A stretch of DNA of 64,000 bases from Sipunculus nudus (GCA_026874595.1 CM049315.1:19367664-19431663); one strand, 5' to 3'; shown: positions 12,066 to 25,134, numbered from the stretch's first letter. Notes: generated from the letters alone by a model not told the origin. Translations and numbers: made by a program.

Positions 12066-13471
12066 AATTCAATAACTAGCCTAATTTTCAACCTTTTAGT
12101 TTCAAATTTCAGATTTAAACACATTAAATACTTATGTTTACATTCTGAGAAAATTAAATCAACAGTACTCACAGGGAAAAAATGTGCCATGGTCAAAGTT
12201 GGGTAAAATTTCAGGTACTGATTTTATGTTTATGCTAATAACTTATAAAATTTACAAAATACAGATCTAATTTTGGGTATACAATTGAATCTTAATTAAA
12301 CAAAGTTATATACTTAAAAAAAATTCTCTAGCTTCAATAATTTTCATGAAACCTGAGTAAATATTTTTCCTGATTTTTTACATAGTCAATTTTGTTTGGG
12401 CACATAACTTAAAACAATTACGCAATACTGACATCATTACTGGCATGTGCATAGTGAATGTATAGAAAAATATGTATATTATATATGATCAAAGTCAGAT
12501 CAGTGGTTTTGATACTAGGCAGTCCTGAAGTGTAACAAAGGGTTTTTAATGAAAAAATGAAGTTTTTCATTAATATCTCGAAGGAATTAAGTTCTGATGA
12601 CCAAATTCTTGGCATGGTAGGGAATTTAGAGACATCTTACTGTATGCCTAATTTAAGGAACTTAGAGCTGAAGCTGGGGAGCTGAGCTCTAGCAAACTGC
12701 ATAACACTAGGTTGATGTAAACAATATGTGACATGGTGCTTGAAAACTTGAATAAAATCTGCAGTTTTTGATCAACTGGTTTCAAATTTTAAATGTTAAC
12801 AGTTGAAATGCTAACAAAAACATGCTTTGAAAATTAAATCCACAGCAGTTACAGGAAAAAAACGTGCCATGGTCAAAGTTGGGCAAAGTTTAAGGTACCA
12901 ATTTTTTATTTTTGCTAATATTTCAAAAAATTTTAAAGATTTTGATCAAATTTTGGGTATACAATTTAATTTTGATTAATAAAAGTTATATTACTGGAAA
13001 AAAAGTGCTTAGCTTTAACAAGTTTTGTGTTAAGTGATCAAATTTTTTTCCTGATTATTTACAAAATGCATTATGTTTGGGCCCATAACTTTTTGAAATT
13101 ATATAATACAGACCCAATTTCTGGCATGTACATAGGAACCATATAGAGGATTATTTATGGTAAATATGAGGAAAAACAGATGAGTGGTTTTGATATTAGG
13201 CAGTCCTGAAGTGTGAAAATAGGATTTTAATAAAAAATTGAGGTTTTTCCTTAATTTCTCAAAGGAACGAAGTCGCAAAGACCCAGTTTTCGGCTTGGTA
13301 GGAGATCTTGGGGACATCTAACATTATGCTGAATTTTGGATTCCTAGGTCTTACGGTTTCAAAACGTGCCACATCTACGGACGGACGGACGGACGGACGG
13401 ACGGACAGACGGACGGACGACGGACAATGGACCACGACTATAGCTCAGATGACTTATAGTCAGCTGAGCTA
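12066..13471 (+). repeat. Two family C body modules, the second with hairpin tail
   Basis: The modules at 12,066-12,660 and 12,740-13,471 align with 5040-5777. The second ends in a GGAC tetranucleotide array (13,378-13,426), GACGACGGACAATGGACCA and the TAGCTCAG...CTGAGCTA hairpin at 13,441-13,471. Neither has a family head directly upstream, so they are truncated or internally duplicated copies. Confidence 0.75.
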
Positions 13472-13476
13472 AAAAT

Positions 13477-14116
13477 TACAACAAAATCCAACAGAGTTTT
13501 TCAGATGACTGATTATTTGCAAAAAATTTGGGTATGCTAGCTTCTGCCGTTTTTGAGATAGCTATGGTTAACGTACAGACCACGCATGACCGGTGACGCC
13601 GCACCATGGCATAAGCTCACAGGTTCGCTAAAAAGTCCCTACCTTTAACACTTTTGGTCTAAGTGACCAAATATCTGTCATGATTTTTTTACAAAGTCCA
13701 TTATGTTTGGGCCCATAACTTTTTAAAATTAAATAATACTGACTTAATTTCTGGCATGTACATAGGAACTATATAGAGGAATATTTATGGTAAATATGAA
13801 GAAAACCAGATGAGTGGTTTTGATATAAGGCAGTCCTGAAGTGTGAAAATAGATTTCTAATAAAAAATCGAGGTTTTTCCTTAATATCTTGAAGGAATGA
13901 AGTCCTATTGACCCAATTTTCGGCATGGTAGGATATTTTGGGGACATCTAACTGTATGCCGAATTTCAGATTCGTTGGTCCAATGGTGTCGAAACGTGCC
14001 AGTCTTACGGACGGACATCCGGATGGACGGATGGTGGGACAGCTAGACAGACGAACGGACGACGGACAATGGACCACGACTATAGCTCAGATGACTTATC
14101 GTGAGTTGAGCTAAAA
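13477..14116 (+). repeat. Fragment of the 8.4-kb repeat plus a family C 3' module
   Basis: 13,477-13,633 matches 8415-8579, including the tail GGTTCGCTAAAAA. The join falls directly inside a family C module (13,634-14,116), whose GGACGGACATCC array and hairpin tail are slightly decayed (GTGAGTTGAGCTA). It is a nested or recombined junction. Confidence 0.65.
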
Positions 14117-14238
14117 ACTGAAAATATAAGTTAAAATATTAGAATTGTTGCAAAAGTTGCAGTCATTATATATACAGAGTAAAAAAACTGAAAATATAAG
14201 TTAAAATATGAGAATTGTTGCAAAAGTTGCAATCATTA
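14117..14238 (+). repeat. Short direct duplication of a 3.6-kb-type segment
   Basis: CTGAAAATATAAGTTAAAAT through GTTGCAAAAGTTGCARTCATT is present twice in a row (first copy from about 14,117, second from about 14,189). Elsewhere (3608, 22,102, 46,892) it occurs once. Confidence 0.75.
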
Positions 14239-14514
14239 GGCCAAAAAAAATAAAAGGTATGGTTCTCAGGCACCGCCCGCGTCAATTTTAACCCCCCGCA
14301 TCAAAAATTTTTATTTTGATTTTTATCTTTCCAGAAGATAAATAATACAATTTATGTAGTATTTAGCAAAATATTTGTAATTTTCATGGTTTTTCCTAAT
14401 TATATGACATTTTTATCGAAACATCCAAAAAAAGGTCAAAAATAAAATATCGCCCGCCCACACTGATTTCTGAAAAAAAGTGCCTGAGAACCATACCTTA
14501 TTTTTTTTTTGGCC
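14239..14514 (+). mobile_element. 276-bp MITE with about 34-bp TIRs and TTA target duplication
   Basis: Both ends start GGCCAAAAAAAA and continue through GGTATGGTTCTCAGGCAC in inverted orientation. TTA flanks both sides (14,236-14,238 and 14,515-14,517). Homologous sequence at 22,150 and 46,940 has the uninterrupted site ATCATTATATATAC, so the insertion and its 3-bp duplication are directly shown. The TTA duplication suggests the PIF/Harbinger superfamily; the TIR itself is not diagnostic. A half copy of the same end lies at about 45,819-45,857 and its counterpart near 63,340. Confidence 0.8.
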
Positions 14515-14517
14515 TTA

Positions 14518-15937
14518 TATATCCAGAGTGTAGCTCATATTGGGTCATATTATGCATACACACATATTTTATTATTTTTGAATCACAAATGTTTAAACTG
14601 AATTTAAAAGAAAATAATGCCACAACATGGCATCTACAAGATTATTCCTTGAATCACTATTAAAAAGTTTTGCACATTGGAGTTTTCAGTATATGCTTAA
14701 TTTTATTCACCGAAATAAAATAAAAGATTCAGTAAATTTGATAAAATAAAACATCTTTTCAAATAAAGTATACACACTGTTGGTTGAATGAGGGACAACC
14801 AATATCATTGTGCTAATTACTATCCCAGCTTTAATTGATTACTGGAATTAATAGTCAATTTCACACCTGGTGAAGTTGTTACTCTTCTGAAGTAAAGAAT
14901 TACTTACTGATGAACATCCACACTTTCATAGCAATACACCACTTTGTGGACACAATTAAATGTGCACTTTAATCATTTTAACCCTGGTGGTACAATACAA
15001 AATCTAAAATGTAGCATAGCCTAGAATAAGAATGAATCAAATACAGAAAATAAGAACATTCATCAAGTTTATGCACCATCTGGGGGGGGGGGGGGGAGTG
15101 CAGGGCAGAGGGGAAGCCTGCTGGTAGTGGCCAAGCTGAGCCAAGGCAAGCTGCCTGGGGTGGGTTACATAATGCAAGTGAAGGTGTACTACTAGATGGG
15201 CTAGATGTAAACAACACTTGACATGGTGCATGAAAACTTGAATAAAAGCTACTCTTTTCAATCAATTCCTTTGAAATTTCAGATTGTAAAAGATTAAATC
15301 CTTATGTATATATGCTGTGAAAATTAAATCAACAGTGCTTACAGGGAAAAAACGTGCCATTGCCAAATTTGGACAAGATTTAAGGTATTGATTTTTTATT
15401 TTATGCTAATAACTTAAAAAAGTTGCAAAATTCAGATCTAATTTTGGGTAAACAATTGAATCTTGATTATATGAAGTTATATTCCTGGAAAAAAAATCTC
15501 TAGCTTCAGCAACTCTCATGTTAGGTGAGTAAATATATTTCCTGATTTTTTTAAAAATTGCATTATATTTTGACCCATAACTTCAAAATAATACCCAACA
15601 CTGACCTATTTTTTTGTATGTTCATAGAAAATGTATGAAAGAATGTGAATACTAAATATGATCAAAAACAGATCAGTGGTTTTGATATTAAGCAGCCTTG
15701 AAGTATAACAATGGCTTTTTTATGGAAAACAGAGGTTTTCCCTTAATATCTCGAAGGAACAAAGTCCTAATGACCAAATTTTCGGTATGATAGGAGATTT
15801 TGGGGACATCTAATGGTATGCAAAATTTTGGAATTGTAGGTCCAATGGTTTCAAAACATGCCCTGTTAACGGCCGGCCGGCCGGACGACGGACAAAGGAC
15901 CACGACTATAGCTCAGATTATAGTCAGCTGAGCTAAA
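14518..15937 (+). repeat. Family C copy D (3' two thirds)
   Basis: It aligns with 3683-5777 except for one missing module, and carries a G run at 15,082-15,096. The end is shortened: GGCCGGCCGGCCGG at about 15,870 replaces the usual array, and the hairpin has lost part of its 5' arm (TAGCTCAGATTATAGTCAGC). Confidence 0.7.
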
Positions 15938-17021
15938 ATTCTGCCCAGTGGTTATGGAGGAGTTCTCCAGAAACCTATACGCGATGGCAGCAGTGTCTGC
16001 GTCTGACTGAAAACATAGTATCCGCAAAACTCTGTTTTGGCGGATACAATGATTGTAGCTGGCACCACCAGTCTTATATACAAGGAAGAGATATATACAT
16101 ATGCCCAATGTCCCGATATGTATAAACATGCTCAATTTTAGGCTGATGTATCAATTCCTCTGTAGAAATAAGCAAGCACATACACTGCAAAAGTCAATGT
16201 AGGTGGCATCACCTGTCTTGTAAATGAGAATACCATCAAAGTCGCATAGACAGGTAAAAATATCAGTCCAATACATCAAACTTCCCCAGGCCTGCATGAA
16301 GCCTGTATAATTAGCCTGAAAGGTCAACAAGGGTGACATACAGGTGACTAAGGGGGGCTTCATCATAGTCTTTCATGGTCTTATAAATACTTTAATAAAA
16401 GCTACAGTTTTAGGCCAATTCCTTTCAAATTTCAGAATTAAGAAGCTGAAATCCTAATGTTTGCATGATATGGCCAAATTTGGGCAAAATTTAAGGTACT
16501 GATTTTATATTTATGTTCATAACTTAAATATTTGCAAAATTCAGATTTAATTTTGGATATAAATTTGAATCTTGATTAAATTATGTTATGTCCCTCTAGC
16601 TTCAACATTTCTCATGTTGAGTAAATATCTTTCCTCATTTTTACAAAGTGCATTATGTTCTGGCCCATAACTTCAAGAAATTACACAATACTGGCAAGTA
16701 CATAGTAAACATAAAAAGGAATATTTATGCCAAAGAGAAACAAAACAGTTCTTGTGGTTTCAATATAAGGCAGTCTTGAAGTGTAACAACAGTTTTTTTT
16801 TATGAAAAATTAAGTTTTTTCCCTTAATTTTTCAAAGGAACAAAGTCACAGTGACACAATTTTGGGGTTTGGTGGGAGAAATTTGGGACATCTAACTGTA
16901 TGTCCAATTTCAGATTCCAATAAAATTCAAAACATGCCTTGCTAACAGACATCTGGACAGATGGCCGGACAGAGGGCCATCGCTATAGCTCAGATGACTT
17001 ATATATAGTCAGCTGAGCTAA
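15938..17021 (+). repeat. Family A 3' end fragment, then a diverged family C module
   Basis: 15,938-16,050 ends in the family A hairpin (GTATCCGCAAAACTC...GGCGGATAC). 16,056-16,380 holds two diverged GGTGGCGCCACC-type palindromes (GTAGCTGGCACCACC and GTAGGTGGCATCACC). 16,380-17,021 is a diverged family C 3' module with a hairpin tail. No gene. Confidence 0.6.
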
Positions 17022-17352
17022 AAACCGATAGAGGTTTTAGGGATACTGTGTTGCATATAAAATATTTACAGATGGACAGACAGGTGAACAGAAATGACAT
17101 CACTTTGTTTCAGTTTCTGCTGTGGCAAGGGAATAATGATTTCAAGTTTACATTAAACCTTATTTTTTTAGCATATCATTTTTTGGCATTATTTTGTGAA
17201 TTTTGGCTGAAATGCCTGACAGACAGATGGATATCACATTACTCCAGCATAAGCTCATCGGGGCTATGCTGGATGCACTGAAAATAAATGACAAATATCT
17301 GATGTTTACAGGTGTTTTCGGTGAGACAGATGGCCAGGTAATGAGGATATAC

Positions 17353-17594
17353 TTGTCTAGCTGCTCCTTGAGCTCCTGGAGCTCCTTCTCCGTCTGTACC
17401 ACCTCCTTTTCCTCAGCAGCCAGGTACCTCAGCCTCATGTGCTCCAGCTCCTGCTGCTGTCTCCTCAGCTCTGCCTTGGCTGCAGCTTGTTCTTTCTGCC
17501 TTATCCGGGACAGCTCTTTCAGTGCTTTAGCCCACTGCTGTTTGTAATGCACTTTTGCCTTGGTAAGAGTGTCCACCTTACGTTCCAGCTCTAC
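17353..17594 (-). CDS. CEP120: CEP120 exon, C-terminal coiled coil
   Basis: Minus-strand exon of 242 bp. The acceptor is TCCATTGTAG just before 17,594 and the donor is GACAA^GTATAT at 17,353; it begins at a codon boundary and ends after two bases. The 80 codons encode an uninterrupted charged coiled coil with VELERK, VHYKQQWAKALKEL and LEHMRLRYLAAEEKE, which I recognise as the C-terminal coiled coil of the centriole elongation and ciliogenesis protein CEP120 (about 990 residues in vertebrates). That region interacts with other centriolar proteins. GC content and codon use are clearly higher than in the flanks, as expected for a constrained exon. Repeat DNA surrounds it, and no other CEP120 exon was found, so it is either one exon between long introns or a moved fragment. 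Confidence 0.88.
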
Positions 17595-18019
17595 CTACAA
17601 TGGAGCATAAACATTAATCTGACGCTCACATCATGTACATATTAGTTTCTGTTCACCTCCATTCACAGTATCTTACATACACAATACAAGGGACCCATGG
17701 GTCACGGCGCTCAGCTGATCGTGATTGGACTATAAATGTTTCTCCACTGTGATACTATATCGAGTCGATAAAGCTTATGAATATCATGTACATGTTGGGC
17801 TATTATAAAGCAATGTAATGTAATATGTGAGTAAATGATAAAATGAAATTACCTGACTGATGGATTAATAGAGTCAAATAAAGTTGTTTATTTTTTATTT
17901 ATTTAGGAGGGGTTGAAAATTGTGATATATTTGAGCAAATATGAATGCAATGACAGCAGTAATAAGCAGTAGTAGAATGATGAAAAGGCTATTTGTTGAA
18001 GGATCTAAAGTGTATGGTA

Positions 18020-20016
18020 CCGTAAAAGTCGTTGCAGAAGTCGCATCCTTATTACAAGTCGCACCCTGACTTTTGGGATGCCCCTGGGGAATAGCCGTTC
18101 AAGTTTAGTTTCAGGAAAAGTCCATAATATAGGTCGCACCCAGACTTCGGAGGCGTCCCAACCACCTGATACTTTTGGAATTTGAGTATCATTCCTTGCG
18201 ATGCAAGACTACAACCAACGTCCCCGTAGTACTTTTGTGGTTTATAAACTAGATAAACCATTTAAACGTAAAAATAATTGGACAGCTTTAATACAATGCT
18301 TATATTTAAGGAATAACAACAGAATCTTAACATATAAAGTCGGGGTTCAATTGTCAGGTAAGATTTGTACAGTGCCAAAGTCAGCTGCGTCGGATAACAT
18401 TTTGTGCTGTGAAACGATGTCATTGTTGCCGTTTCTTACTAGGTTAAGTAACATTAGAATGCAAATATCAAGTTAAAGGACTGTATTAATAAACTAAAAG
18501 AGGCTGAGGCAAAATACTATCACAATCGAGCAACTCTTTAAATCGTTAAAGATCGTCAAACCTAGGGTGGATTCATTAGACTATGATTAGTTTGCGTACG
18601 CGTGACGAGTCCCAATCCGTCGCATTGGGCATGATTTGAACTGACTTAAGACAACTGAAAGATGGAAAGAATAATTCAGTTTGAATTTATTCACCTAATT
18701 TCTTAAATGGGCTCTAAAACTGAATTTATTATCCCTTCAATTAAGTGTTACAACATACCATCTAGGCGCGGCACATGCACGGTATTACTGAAATACATGT
18801 CAGTCAACAGGGGGATAATGAACGCTTTATTGACCGGTCAGTTAACGTAAAATAAACATAATTGAATTTACAGATATTATATTTACTGAGACTAATGATT
18901 TATTTTTCTTTGATAATATCTGGAAAACCCAATTTCCATCGTTATCAGTGATTATATTCAAGTGGCTTGGATGTATGGCAAACTCAGCCGTGTTGAACCA
19001 GATCCGTCATGACACCAAACGGTGCCGGTTCCCGTGAAATTTAGGTGCGTATGTGGCATTTTAAGTAAATAAAATATATACCTATATGGTGTTTGTTATT
19101 TCTTTATATCGATTAATGTCTTGATTAAAAAAATCACGAATACGTCAACGCACGATTGACCGTAATGCATGCGTGCCGCCATATTGTTGGGCATACGATC
19201 GTCCTGAAAGAGACACGGGTAACACTCGAAGCAAATCGTAAATTTGTAGCTCACGTGAAACGTTATAACATTGTTATCCAAAACGCTTGAAAACCACGAG
19301 ATGGTGACAGTGACCTAATGGTTCTTAATATGAGAGTTTATAATTGTGGATATCAGTCACGGAAGGCTTAGTTGACATGGGGATGTAAAGGTCATTGCAC
19401 GGGTGACCCGGGGCTTGAACTTCCGCTACACGGCTTCAAAGGTCAGCTGGTATTCAGCGATCAACCGGGCAGGCAAAAGAATTCACGACGTATGTGAAGT
19501 GGATCAAGCTTTAATGTGACGCAACTTTACATGCATAAACGGATATGGAACCGCGAGTTTTTCATTATGGAAAGCATACCCATATAGTTAAACAGAAAGA
19601 AAATGTACATCAAAAAGCGGCAGACTGGCATATGCGTCAAATTGACTCATGATATAATAGTAACGCAGATTAGGAAGTGTCACTTGAATGGCGACTTGTC
19701 AGAACGGGTAGGTCTTGAACTGGGCAAATTTAAAATTTGCATTTAATGTTAATAAAATGAAAATTTCGTCAGTTCACAAAATATAAAGCATAAGAGATGG
19801 TTAAAAGTGTAAATTATTGGGGAAAGACGTTTCACAAAGCACTGGTTAAAGGTATTGCCGATTATCGCTCAACTGACGTCGTTCCATGTACCGGGAAAGC
19901 TGACAGAAACGGGATAAGTACGTTTTACAAGTCGCATCCCGACTTTGCTAGAAAATTCTAGTTTTTAGAATTCGATTTCCTAGTACAAGTCGCGACTTCT
20001 GCAACGACTTTTACGG
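18020..20016 (+). mobile_element. 1,997-bp non-autonomous TIR transposon, TA target duplication
   Basis: The ends are 25-bp perfect inverted repeats starting CCGTAAAAGTCGTTGCAG. TA flanks both sides (18,018-18,019 and 20,017-20,018). The uninterrupted site GTATGGTAGTCTGC is visible in copy A near 2931. AGTCGCACCC-like subterminal motifs recur inside both ends. The interior is richer in CG dinucleotides than the host repeat and has no recognisable transposase. A TA duplication and short TIR fit the Tc1/mariner group (pogo-like ends are possible). Confidence 0.85.
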
Positions 20017-20159
20017 TAGTCTGCAAGCGTTCAATTTGACAGATATGTTATGATTAACTATGCTGATGAAGTGATTTATGAATATGTGACTGTATGACAC
20101 AATATCTCTTTAGTCTTGACAAGGTACATTATTGTGATGCCCACTATGTCCACATATTA

Positions 20160-21572
20160 CCGTAAAATCTCCACTTAAAACCGCACTTCCGATTAAAACC
20201 GCACCCAGACTTCGCCGAAATTACAGGTGAGACACCGCGAGAGGCTTAAATACTAAGAACCCCCCTTTAAAACCGCACCAACTTTTGCTACGGAATGATT
20301 TGACAAAAGACACAATCAAGCTATCATCTAGAAATGAACAGGCGTAGGTTGCGACTCGGCCATTCCTGTCCACATTAAAATTCCTTGGGCATATTATTTA
20401 AACACATCATAACACTTTTTTTGCAGGGTCGATCAAGCATGAAGTTTGGGAAGACGTAAGGGCCGATGAACCTCTGCCTGTTTATACAGATTTTATATTC
20501 CGTGCCGTATTCTTGTTTACTACCGATCTGTCATTATATTTTGGAAAAAAATATTCTGCTGATCCATTTCAAGTCACTGTATATTTTAATTCTAAAAGTA
20601 ATATTTTGAAATCTTAATTTTTGATGAAAATTCCATTTTCTGGAATTACTCGGAAGATTCAAATCATTTTCATACCGGTTACTTCGGTATTATCATCGTC
20701 ACATCGTACGTTGACATCGCTCCATGTCACAATTTGCTGGTGCGTTTGAAAACATCGCTGGTCTACTTAACTAAATATCAAAGTAACTGAAGTTACCTTG
20801 TCGAGATACGCACGTATAGGAAACATGACGCTTGAAAACGAGTGATTTTAAGGTAAAATTAAAGTGGCCAGTCCGGGTAAGCAAGTTTTTTCCTGAAGAA
20901 AGTTTCCGTGTGGGGAGCCATTTTGTCAAGGCAGTGTTCGCGCAAGGCACGATGGGACGAAATAGGTGGCTGTTCTGTTTACCACCCACAGCGTACAGCC
21001 GTTCAAAATATTCATGGCAGAATACCAGGGCGTTTCAGCACATGGCGGCACTCAAACTTGATTTTAAAACGATCGTCTGCCATTGTGTGACTCTTTACGA
21101 TGTCAGCCTTTTATTCATTTTACGTTTGAAACAAATAATCATTGCTATATAATGCCGCAAATGGGTTTAAAGTAGGCTTTTATTTCAATTTTGCTTGACC
21201 ATGCCCAACGAAGTGGGCCGCTGTGTGTTACAGCAGGGTTGTTGTAAACATATTATTTGGTGTCAATTACCAAGATTTTATAACAAGTTATATATCACAC
21301 GAAAACTAATCAGCAATATTTAATCTATAAATAACAAATAATCGTAAATAACACATTTACACACGGCTGCCATGCATGCGAGACTGCTGCTAAGAACGGC
21401 CTTCGAAAGTTGCGATATTATCGCCCACTCGCCGGCCCAAAAACGATGTCTGTCAGGAAGATATTCAGGAAACCCTTCTAGTATAAACCGCACAGTGCTT
21501 TCAGGAAATCAACCCGATTTCAAGATTTGGAATTTCTTGATTAAACCGCGGTTTTAAGTGGAGATTTTACGG
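20160..21572 (+). mobile_element. 1,413-bp non-autonomous TIR transposon, TA target duplication
   Basis: The ends are 25-bp perfect inverted repeats starting CCGTAAAATCTCCACTTA. TA flanks both sides (20,158-20,159 and 21,573-21,574), and the intact site CATATTACACAAT is seen in copy A near 3075. AAACCGCAC is repeated inside each end. It shares its first eight bases and an internal 15-mer, CGCACCCAGACTTCG (20,200-20,214), with the element at 18,020 (18,135-18,149). An open frame at 20,832-21,152 (plus) has no recognisable domain. Confidence 0.85.
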
Positions 21573-24267
21573 TACACAATATTGACATAATTTCTGGCAT
21601 GTACATAGGTACCTATGGTCGAATAGTTATACAAAATATTAAAGTATGAATATATCTGATTCATCTTGTTCTTACTTACTGAGGCTGACTTTTGGATGGG
21701 GTTCGGAGAAGGGAAAAGTGAGGGCAGCACGAAGGTGGATGTAGAAATATTCTATTGTAATGTTTTTCATTTATATAAGAATATGAAAAGCTAAGAGGAA
21801 AGGGGACCTCCTACTTGGTTATAGTAAAGTTCTAAATATATGATTGCAAACTAATACTCTGACAAGACTGTCATGAAGAAAAACAGTAAAAGTTTTGAGA
21901 TACTGTGTTGCATACGAAAATTTACAGATGGACAGGCAAGTGGACAGAATGGACTAATACCTTTATTCCACTTTCAAGAGAATAATGCATTTAAGTTTAT
22001 AAATAATCCTATTTTTTTAAGCAGATCCACTTTTTCCATTAAGAAGTTTTTATCTGAATCATTTTTTTATTTACAGGTTTATAAATTTTTAATTAAAAAA
22101 CCTGAAAATATAAGTTTAAATATTAGAATTGTTGCAAAAGTTGCAATCATTATATATACAGAGTAAAAAACATTGGGTCATATTATACATACACATATAT
22201 TTTATTATTTTTAAATCATAAATGTTTAAACTGATTTTAAAAGAAAATAATGCCACAACATGGCATCTACAAGAATATTCCTTGAATCACTATTAAAAAG
22301 TTTTGCACATTGGAGTTTTCAGGACATGCTTAATTTTATTCACCAAAACAAAATAAAAGAAAATTTGATAAAATAAATCATGTTTTCAAATAAAGTATAC
22401 ACACTGTTGGTTGAATGAGGGACAACCAATACCATTGTGCTAATTACTATCCCAGTTTTAATTAATTACTGGAATTAATAGTCAATTTCACACCTCGTGA
22501 AGTTTTTACTCTTCTGAAGTAAGGAATTACTTATCTCATGAACATCCACACTTTCACAGCAATACACCACTTTGTGGACACAATTAAATGTACACTTTAA
22601 TCATTGTAACCCTGGTGGTTCAATACAAAATCTAAAATGTAGCATGTCCAAGAATAAAATAAAAATAAAAATTATTACATTCATCTAGTTTATGCACCAG
22701 CTGGGGGGGGGGGGGGGGGATGAGTGCAGGGCAGAGGGGAAGCCTGCTAGTAATGGCCAAGCTGGGCTAAGGTAAGCTGCCTAGGGTGGGTTACATAATG
22801 CAAGTGAAGGCTGTACTACGAGGTGGGCAAGATGTAAACAACACTTGATATGGTATATGAAAACATGAATAAAAGCTATTCATTCCAATCAATTTCTTTT
22901 GAAAGTTCAGATTTTAAAAGATTAAATCCTTATGCATATATGCTGGGAAAATTAAATCAACAGTGCCAAAGTTGGACAAAATTTTAGGTATTGATTTTTT
23001 ATTTATGCTAATAACTTGAAAAATTTGCAAAATTCAGATCTAATTTTGGGTAAACAATTGAATCTTGATTAAATAAAGTTATATTCCTGAAAAAAAAGTC
23101 TCTAGGTTCAGCAATTCTCATGTTACGTGAGTAAATACATTTCCTGATTTTTTAAAAAATTGCATTATGTTCTGGCCCATAATTCAAAATAATACCCAAT
23201 ACTGACCTAATTTTTGGTATGTTCATAGAAAATGTATAAAAGAATGTGAATACTAAATACGATCAAAAACAGATCAGTGGTTTTGATATTAGGCAGCCTT
23301 GAAGTGTAACAATGGCTTTTTTTTTAAGGAAAACAGAGTTCTTTTTCCTTAATATCTCGAAGGAACAAAGTCCTAATGACCCAATTTTTGGTATGGTAGG
23401 AGATTTTGGGGACATCTAAAATTATGTCAACAGCCTGGGGAGCATAGAGATGTGCACTGAATGACCTACAGTCATCAAAGTGGACTGCTTGACAGTGTAA
23501 TGGAATACAACAAGAGCCTCCAAAAAAATTTAATAACTAGCCTAATTTTGCAGCTTTTATTTTCAAATTTCAGATTTTAACAGATTAAATCCTTATGTAT
23601 ACATGGTGTGAAAATTAAATCCACAGTATTTACAGGAAAAAAACGTGACATGGCCAAAGTTGGGCAAAATTTAAGGTACCAATTTTATATTTTTGCCAAT
23701 ATTTAAAAAAATTTAACAAATTTTGATCTAATTTTTGGTATACAATTAAATTTTGATTTATTAAAGTTGTATTACTGGAAAAAAGTCCCTACCTTTAACA
23801 CTTTTGGTCTTAAGTGACCAAATATCTTCCTGATTTTTTTACAAAGTCCATTATGTTTGGGCCCATAACTTTTTTAAATTATATAATACTGACTTGATAT
23901 CTGGCATGTACATAGAAACTATATAGAGGAATATTTATGGTAAATATGAAGAAAACCAGATGAGTGGTTTTGATATTAGGCAGTCCTGAAGTGTGAAAAT
24001 AGATTTCTAATAAAAAATTGAGGTTTTTCCTTAATATCTCAATGGAACGAAGTCCTATTGACCCAATTTTTGGCATGGTAGGAGTTTTTGGAGACGTCTA
24101 ACTGTATGCCGAAATTCAGATTCGTAGGTCCAACGGTGTCGAAACGTGCCAGTCTTACGGACAGACATCCAGACGGACAGACAGACAGACAGACGGACAG
24201 ACAGACGGACAGACGACGGACAATGGACCATGACTATAGCTCAGATGACTTATAGTCAGCTGAGCTA

Positions 24268-25134
24268 AAAATATATGCAGTTAATTTATACAGAAGTCAT
24301 ACTTGATTGAAAATTATTTGTACATAGTGTTTTTTTTTTAAACTCAAATAGAGAGTGGGTATCTTTGATAAGATGTTTGGATAAAAACAAGATATAAACC
24401 TGAACACAAGAATACTGCAGTTGGGCAAAAGGTAATGATTTTACATGTATGCTAATAAACTCAAAATTTTGGCCTAATTTCTGGCATACCTTAAATTTGC
24501 AAGTGCAAAAATGCTTAAATACACTCACATGACTTAAATTGAAAGTGCAGATCAAGAACTGACTAAAATAACCCTCATAAAATTGTCAAAATGAGAAAAA
24601 CCCCCAAAACAATTTAGTTCAATTTATATGCAGTATAAAGTGAGAATTCATACAGCCTTTGCTGAGAAAAGCTGTCCATTGTGTCTGTGTTCAATGGAAA
24701 ACGGCATAAACCAGGGCCAAAGTACCAATGTGTGTGACATGGTTTTGAAAAACTGGATGGGCTAAATTTCTTCAAAATTTGCATGACTGCAGAGATATAT
24801 GCTAGGAGGATGCATATACTTTCATGTTTTCATTAGTTACACAGTGCATGACTGCATAATAGGCCACCAATGTTAGAAAGAGTGCCATTTCTTATTTGGC
24901 CCATGATACACACAAAAACAAAATCACCAAAAATGTAGGTGGAGCTGCCAATTCGGCTTTGTGGCTTTTTTTGGGGGGTTCACAGCCAATTTACAATACT
25001 GTTTTGCAAACTTGTATACAAAATTTCAGGAGTAACTTTCCAGGCATTGCTGAAAAAAGCTGCTGGCGGTAATGGGTGGCAGATGCCAGATGACAGACTG
25101 ACACTGCACAATGGCTAAAGCTCATACGTGAGCT
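24268..25134 (+). repeat. Repeat with hairpin tail AGCTCA-TACG-TGAGCT
   Basis: AT-rich sequence with a diverged palindrome (GTAGGTGGAGCTGCC, about 24,934). It ends at a small perfect hairpin (25,119-25,134) followed by AAAAAA. It looks like another hairpin-ended repeat, but I could not find its left end. It is duplicated at 49,064-49,921. Confidence 0.5.

Larger units (their letters stand above)
17687..24267 (+). mobile_element. Family C element, copy B, carrying two nested insertions
   Basis: The head ACAAGGGACCCATGGGTCAC with GCTCAGCTGATC and the hairpin tail (24,237-24,267) match copy A end to end. Removing the TIR elements at 18,020-20,016 and 20,160-21,572 leaves about 3.17 kb, the same length as copy A. 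It has a G run at 22,703-22,719 and a GACAGACGGAC array before the hairpin. Its 3' two thirds are the left part of the large tandem duplication. Confidence 0.7.

Noticed and set aside
17203-17547. Ser/Cys/Leu-rich plus-strand frame
   Set aside because: Antisense shadow of the CEP120 coiled-coil exon.
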